NCBI GenBank assembly: GCA_036500145.1
Contig: DASYCO010000078.1
Location: forward strand, 1-64,000
Origin: CAMAVH01 sp036500145
Lineage (GTDB): Bacteria; Pseudomonadota; Alphaproteobacteria; SMXQ01
Reading direction: 5' to 3'
DNA length: 64,000 nt
Position numbers and translations under genes: made by a program. Positions within the stretch are counted from its first letter, which is position 1. Every line of letters starts with the position of its first letter. A model generated the notes under the pieces. It made no database searches, was not told the origin of the DNA, and saw nothing but the letters and a program-made list of their open reading frames with translations. Positions 59,793 through 64,000 of this stretch are shown in pieces.

Positions 59793-60836
59793 CTACTTGG
59801 TGTCCGAATAGAGGCTCACGAGCCGATCGATGACCGGCTTGGGCGCCCCATAGGTTTCCTTGATGATCGCTTCGAGGGCCTCGCCCGTCGTCGGCTCGAC
59901 TTCAAGCCCCTGCTTGTTCGAATCGGCGATGAAGCCCTTGTCGGCGAAGGTGGCCATCAGGGCCTTGCGCATGATCTCGACATGTTCGGCGGAAACGCCG
60001 GGCGGCATCACGAACGGGCGCCCGAGCTCGAGCGGGGCCATGGCGATGTCCAGGATCAGCTTGTCTTCCTCGCTCTTCGCAAGGTCGCGTGCCACCGGCA
60101 CGTCGGGCAGTTCGGGATTGGCCGTGCGCGTTCCGTACTGGATGAGGAACTTCACCTTCTTGTCGCGGATCCAGTCCGGCTTCGTCGCCTTCAGGCTGCT
60201 CCAGAAGGCGCTGGGAAAGCCGTCGACTTCGCCGCGCTCCATGGCGAGGAAGGCGCCGGTCATGCCGGTGTAGCCCGACAGCACCTTCAGCTTCGTCCCG
60301 AAGACGCTGTTGAACGTGCGGGCATAGAAGGCCGAGGTGGAGCCGCCGCCGGACGTCGCCATGATCACTTCGCGCTTGGTCGCATCCTCGATCGTGTCGA
60401 CGGGCACGGCATGCCAGACCATCAGCAGCCCGACCTCGGCCGCCGGCGATCCCAGCCAGTTGAATTTGGTCGGGTCGAACAGGGCCTGGTCCATGCCGAG
60501 CATCGGCGCGAAGGGGGCCTGGTTGCCGAGGGAGCCCATGACGGTGCTGTCCTTGGCGACCACGTTGTAAATGTAGTTCGTGCCCTTCACGCTGCCGGCG
60601 CCGGGCATGTTCTGCACGACGAACGACGGCTTGCCGGGAATGTAGTTCGGCATGTAGCGCGCGATGTTGCGCGACGCGAGGTCGTAGCCGCCGCCCGCAT
60701 CGGTCGTGACGATGAGCCTGATCGTCTTGCCGCGGTAGAAGTCGCCGCCGCTCTGCGCCTGGGCGCTGCCGGCCGACAGCGCGGCGATGACGAGAGACGA
60801 TGCGATGGCCAGTTTCGTTTTGCGAACGGTGTGCAT
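59793..60836 (-). CDS. Tripartite tricarboxylate transporter receptor (TctC/Bug family)
   Basis: A 347-residue periplasmic receptor. The signal peptide ends near AQA-Q (residue 28, core LAIASSLVIAALSAG). The mature start FYRGKTIRLIVTTDAGGGYD is the typical Bug opening with the ligand-binding glycine loop, followed by NMPGAGSVKGTNYIYN and a late LLxxxxS segment. Bug proteins bind small carboxylates such as citrate, dicarboxylates or aromatic acids and work with TctA/TctB permeases, which are absent here, as is common for solitary Bug genes. It is the last gene of a probable operon with the isochorismatase-fold and dienelactone-hydrolase genes, so its ligand may be a carboxylate produced or used by them. 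Confidence 0.9.
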   Translation of the reverse strand: MHTVRKTKLAIASSLVIAALSAGSAQAQSGGDFYRGKTIRLIVTTDAGGGYDLASRNIARYMPNYIPGKPSFVVQNMPGAGSVKGTNYIYNVVAKDSTVMGSLGNQAPFAPMLGMDQALFDPTKFNWLGSPAAEVGLLMVWHAVPVDTIEDATKREVIMATSGGGSTSAFYARTFNSVFGTKLKVLSGYTGMTGAFLAMERGEVDGFPSAFWSSLKATKPDWIRDKKVKFLIQYGTRTANPELPDVPVARDLAKSEEDKLILDIAMAPLELGRPFVMPPGVSAEHVEIMRKALMATFADKGFIADSNKQGLEVEPTTGEALEAIIKETYGAPKPVIDRLVSLYSDTK

Positions 60837-60933
60837 AGCCGGCTCCTTGTGCTGGCGGCCTGCTCGACGGCCGCATAGGACGTCCGCGTCAGGACGGAGA
60901 TGACAATGAAAACATACGCAAGAGACGTGCCAA

Positions 60934-61611
60934 CTATTTGCGCTTGGGCTTCTTCTTTCTGGTTCCGGCTTCCATCAGCTTGACGGTGTCGGCGACGGAA
61001 AGGATGCGCCCCATGCGGGCAAAGATGCGGTCCATCAGGAAGTCATGGTTGGGGCCGCGCATCGAGTAGCAGGCGTCGCGCACGATGACCAAGCCGAGGT
61101 CGAGGTCGCGCGCGGCGAAGATCGTCGAGGCGATGCCGACGTCGGTCGAGCCGCCGGCGAGGATGATCGTGTCGATGTTGCGCATGCGCAGGTGGAAATG
61201 GAGGTCGGTGTCGAAGAAGGCGCTCCAGCGGTGCTTGGGCACGAGAACGTCGGTCTTCAGGGGCTTGAAGGCGTCGGGAATCTGGGCGTCCTTCGAGTTC
61301 TTGTCCATGTGCAAGCCGATGGGGCGCGGCTTGCCCGTCATCGGCTTCAGGTTGATGTCGGTGTCGGTCAGGCGCAGGACGGTGTCCGAGCCATCGGCGG
61401 CATGGGCGCCCATCGGATAGAAGGTGGTCATGCCAGCGGCGCGCGCGCCGGCCTGCAGCGCCTTCAGATTGGGAAGGATCTTCTTTTCCTTGAGGAAGAC
61501 GCTCTTTTCCGGATTGTTCTTTGGGTAGAGATATCCGTTGAGCGCGTCGAACAGCACCAGCGCCGTATGGTCGCCGCCTAGGGTAGGGTCGAGACGCGAA
61601 ATGACAGCCAT
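60934..61611 (-). CDS. Isochorismatase-fold hydrolase lacking the catalytic cysteine
   Basis: A 225-residue protein starting MAVISRLDP with AGGAGA before ATG. The fold's Asp is in ALVLFDALNGYL and the Lys in VPKHRWSAFFDTDL. The loop that carries the nucleophile in cysteine hydrolases (nicotinamidase, N-carbamoylsarcosine amidase: xTxxCVxxT) reads GGSTDVGIAST here, with Gly for Cys (codon GGC). True isochorismatases also have Gly there and act on a vinyl ether instead of an amide, so activity is possible but not of the thiol type. The C-terminal 15 residues are very basic (RKKKPKRK). It lies 38 bp after the dienelactone hydrolase gene and 97 bp before the TctC gene. Confidence 0.82.
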   Translation of the reverse strand: MAVISRLDPTLGGDHTALVLFDALNGYLYPKNNPEKSVFLKEKKILPNLKALQAGARAAGMTTFYPMGAHAADGSDTVLRLTDTDINLKPMTGKPRPIGLHMDKNSKDAQIPDAFKPLKTDVLVPKHRWSAFFDTDLHFHLRMRNIDTIILAGGSTDVGIASTIFAARDLDLGLVIVRDACYSMRGPNHDFLMDRIFARMGRILSVADTVKLMEAGTRKKKPKRK

Positions 61612-61649
61612 CAATGTCTCCTGGATGAATCGGGAAGGCGTCCGCGGAC

Positions 61650-62459
61650 CTAGGCTTGCCGCTTGTTCTTGGTGAAGTCGTACTGCGCGCTCATGTCGGA
61701 TTCGAATTTCTGCACGACGCGAGAGCGGTCGAAGCCGGGCGACAGCACGTCGTCGAGAAAGGCGCGCTGGTCCGCCAGGGCCTTGTCCGCGATTGCCTGG
61801 CGGTAGCGGCCCGGCATCTCGTCGTTGAGCCATCCGTGCGGCGCGTCGCGGTAGATCCGGACGACGAAGCTCTTGCGGCTCTTCTCGAGGCTGTTGCGAA
61901 AGCGGGTGACGTCGTCGAGGCTGATGATGTGGTCGAGCTCGCCGAAATGGCCGAGGACGGGGCATTCCACCTTGGCGATGATGTCGTCGAGGGCTTCCGG
62001 GTAGCGGTCGCTGATCTTGAATTCCCGCGGCTGGGCGCTGCCGTACCAGACGAGCGCCGCGCTCAGGGGGCGTCGCGCGGCATAGACCAGCGGATGGCGG
62101 CCGGTCTGGCAGACGCCCATGATGGAGGCTTTCTTGGTGTCCGCCTGGGGCACCTCCTGGAGCGCGCGCAGGGCTTCGTCCATGTAGTCGACGGACTCGT
62201 CGTCGGTCATCTCATAGGTCGTGTCGCCGCGATGCAGGGCGGCCTGATCCGGATGCTTGTAGAAGCAATCCGGCGCGATGCAGACATATCCCTGGCTGGC
62301 GAAGCGCCGGGCCAGGCCGGCGAAATGCGGTTCGGTGAAGCCGTAGCGTTCATGCAGCAGGATGATGACCGGGAACTTCCCGGAAGCGTCCTTGGGCGCC
62401 GCGACAAAGGCGGGCAGGCCGTTACCACAGGTGATCTTCCGTCCAAGGACGTCGTGCAT
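61650..62459 (-). CDS. Dienelactone hydrolase family protein
   Basis: A 269-residue alpha/beta hydrolase. The opening FPVIILLHERYGFTEPHF gives the oxyanion region with the HExxG-like loop of dienelactone hydrolases. The nucleophile elbow is MGVCQTGRHP with Cys in place of Ser, as in carboxymethylenebutenolidase; the acid is in HFGELDHIIS and the base in RDAPHGWLND. DLH opens lactone rings of halogenated or oxidised aromatics; members also act on other esters. It starts the minus-strand operon with the isochorismatase-fold and TctC genes. No signal peptide, so cytoplasmic. Confidence 0.88.
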   Translation of the reverse strand: MHDVLGRKITCGNGLPAFVAAPKDASGKFPVIILLHERYGFTEPHFAGLARRFASQGYVCIAPDCFYKHPDQAALHRGDTTYEMTDDESVDYMDEALRALQEVPQADTKKASIMGVCQTGRHPLVYAARRPLSAALVWYGSAQPREFKISDRYPEALDDIIAKVECPVLGHFGELDHIISLDDVTRFRNSLEKSRKSFVVRIYRDAPHGWLNDEMPGRYRQAIADKALADQRAFLDDVLSPGFDRSRVVQKFESDMSAQYDFTKNKRQA

Positions 62460-62683
62460 CTTCGAGCGCTCCGGTCAATCAATGGGCGTTCGAATTCGGG
62501 CACTGAACGCCCGCAAGCGCAAGAAAAAACCTGCCGTTGCGGTCGTTGGCGATGAGCAGGGAGGTTCGCGACGTCTCACTGGGCGAAGGACTGCGTCCGT
62601 TGCGACCTGCGAAAGGGATGCGCTTTATGCTTGGCGCTAAGTCTGCCGTCCTGCCGTCGAATGTCCTAGGCAGGCTATTCAGC

Positions 62684-63190
<507 letters not shown>

Positions 63191-63561
63191 GGGGACTCCG
63201 AAAGGCTCTGCTACGGGCAGTTCGCTGGGATATGGGACAATATGTGGTTTGTGAAGCAGGGAGCCGGGGGCTGTCAACCGATTGACTTACGACAAGGGAT
63301 CGAACACCTTGTCGACGCCTCAAACCTGCGGATTTCCTGAGCTAGGGCTCCCTTTTCGTGGCCATGCGCAAAGTGTTCGGGCCAGGATGCCGTTCGCTCG
63401 ATTTCGAAGTTCCGATCACGCGTCCGGGCCGCTGTAGGCAGAACTGAATTGGCTTCAATGCATGGAATTTGCGCAAGCGTCGCGCGCGTCTGGCCCGGTC
63501 GTTCGGCAAGCAGCCGCACGCGGCTAGACGATATCTCCCCGATTGGCTGCGTTGGTGCGGC
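63191..63561. promoter_or_regulatory. Divergent intergenic region, YchJ and LysR genes
   Basis: A 371-bp gap with no supported gene. GACAAGG (63291-63297) and CCTTGTC (63307-63313) form a perfect seven-base dyad with a nine-base spacer, a plausible LysR-type operator about 250 bp before the LysR start. AGCCG-CACG-CGGCT (63512-63525) is a second, closer dyad. No clear promoter elements. Confidence 0.4.
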
Positions 63562-64000
63562 ATGACTTTGAAGTTCGATATCAGCCTGCGTCATCTCAGG
63601 GCGTTTCTCACGGTGGCGGAGACCGGCAGCATCGCCGCCGCCGCCAAGGCGACGAGCCGCGCCCAGTCGGCGATCGCCCGTTCGCTCAAAGAGATCGAGA
63701 CGCACCTGTCGATCAAGCTTTTCGACCGCACGCGAAGTGGCATGGCGCTGACGGTCTATGGCAAGGCTCTGGCGGTCAGGGCGAGCGCTGCCGCAAAGGA
63801 ATTCAAGCTGGCCCGAGAAGCCTTGTCGACCGGCAGGGCGCAGTCCAGCTCGCCGGTGTTCGACATGCTTTTCAGCGAGCAGCGGCTGCTGATCTTCATC
63901 ACGCTGGCCGAGAAGGGGCATATGCAGGCGACGGCGAAGGCCTGCGGCGTGTCGCAGCCGGCCGTCAGCGCCGCCATCGGCGACTTGGAAGGCAGCCTTG
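63562..64000 (+). CDS. LysR-type regulator with two helix-turn-helix segments, partial
   Basis: An open frame from ATG at 63562 that runs off the right edge (146 residues visible). Residues 1-60 are a LysR winged helix: LRHLRAFLTVAETGSIAAAA, SRAQSAIARSLKEIETHL and LFDRTRSGMALTVYG. Instead of the effector domain there follows, after about 35 residues, a second similar unit: QRLLIFITLAEKGHMQATAK and ACGVSQPAVSAAIGDLEGSL. Regulators with two LysR-type HTH units in one chain are known among proteobacterial catabolic regulators but are uncommon. The effector domain is outside the window. It is divergent from the YchJ gene. Confidence 0.82.
   Translation, partial: MTLKFDISLRHLRAFLTVAETGSIAAAAKATSRAQSAIARSLKEIETHLSIKLFDRTRSGMALTVYGKALAVRASAAAKEFKLAREALSTGRAQSSSPVFDMLFSEQRLLIFITLAEKGHMQATAKACGVSQPAVSAAIGDLEGSL

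Overview
The window is GC-rich, densely coded bacterial DNA with long sec-dependent, outer-membrane and type I secretion (T1SS) genes. The gene families (TctC-type solute receptors, DUF1254 proteins, SphA-like outer-membrane proteins, LysR/AraC regulators, an aerobic formylglycine-generating enzyme) suggest a free-living, metabolically versatile alphaproteobacterium, perhaps in or near Rhodospirillales or Hyphomicrobiales. That placement is inference. I see no rRNA, tRNA, CRISPR array, transposase or phage gene.

Region 1 (1-8095) looks catabolic. On the minus strand lie an M24-fold hydrolase, an ornithine-cyclodeaminase-like protein and a DapA-like aldolase cut by the window edge. Divergent from them are a LysR regulator, a periplasmic binding protein, a fused double permease and a second M24-fold protein. 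Both M24 proteins lack the usual metal ligands, so they are more likely creatinase- or ectoine-hydrolase-like amidohydrolases than peptidases. No transporter ATPase is present. Region 2 (8123-12337) holds small exported proteins, an AraC regulator and a membrane-anchored TolB-like protein.

Region 3 (12635-25527) is a sulfatase island on the plus strand: a SphA-like outer-membrane protein, an arylsulfatase with a formylglycine motif, a DUF1254/DUF1214 protein, a periplasmic HAD phosphatase, several small exported or membrane proteins, DUF202, the formylglycine-generating enzyme, DUF1622 and an MltF-like lytic transglycosylase. A convergent Omp85-type barrel closes it.

Region 4 (25703-57246) is the most striking. 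It combines surface-glycan genes with secretion genes. The glycan genes are a WcbI-like protein, several methyltransferases including a TylF fusion, rfbC/rfbD for dTDP-rhamnose, a 1,832-residue protein joining TPRs, an O-GlcNAc-transferase-like domain and two further glycosyltransferase domains, a GT4 enzyme, and an FkbH-like HAD protein with a stand-alone ACP and a hexapeptide acyltransferase. A TPR/beta-barrel protein and a FecR-domain protein sit among them. Then follow a T1SS ATPase and adaptor, a histidine kinase and LuxR-type regulator, a perfect 18-bp dyad, and a 2,048-residue RTX protein with an animal-type haem peroxidase domain. I infer a regulated T1SS for the peroxidase next to a cell-surface or protein glycosylation cluster. 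A link between the two is a hypothesis.

Region 5 (57336-64000) is ordinary accessory metabolism: an isoprenylcysteine-methyltransferase-like protein, YciI and an MFS transporter; a dienelactone hydrolase, an isochorismatase-fold protein and a TctC receptor in one probable operon; a YchJ/SEC-C protein; and the start of a LysR-type regulator that appears to carry two helix-turn-helix segments.
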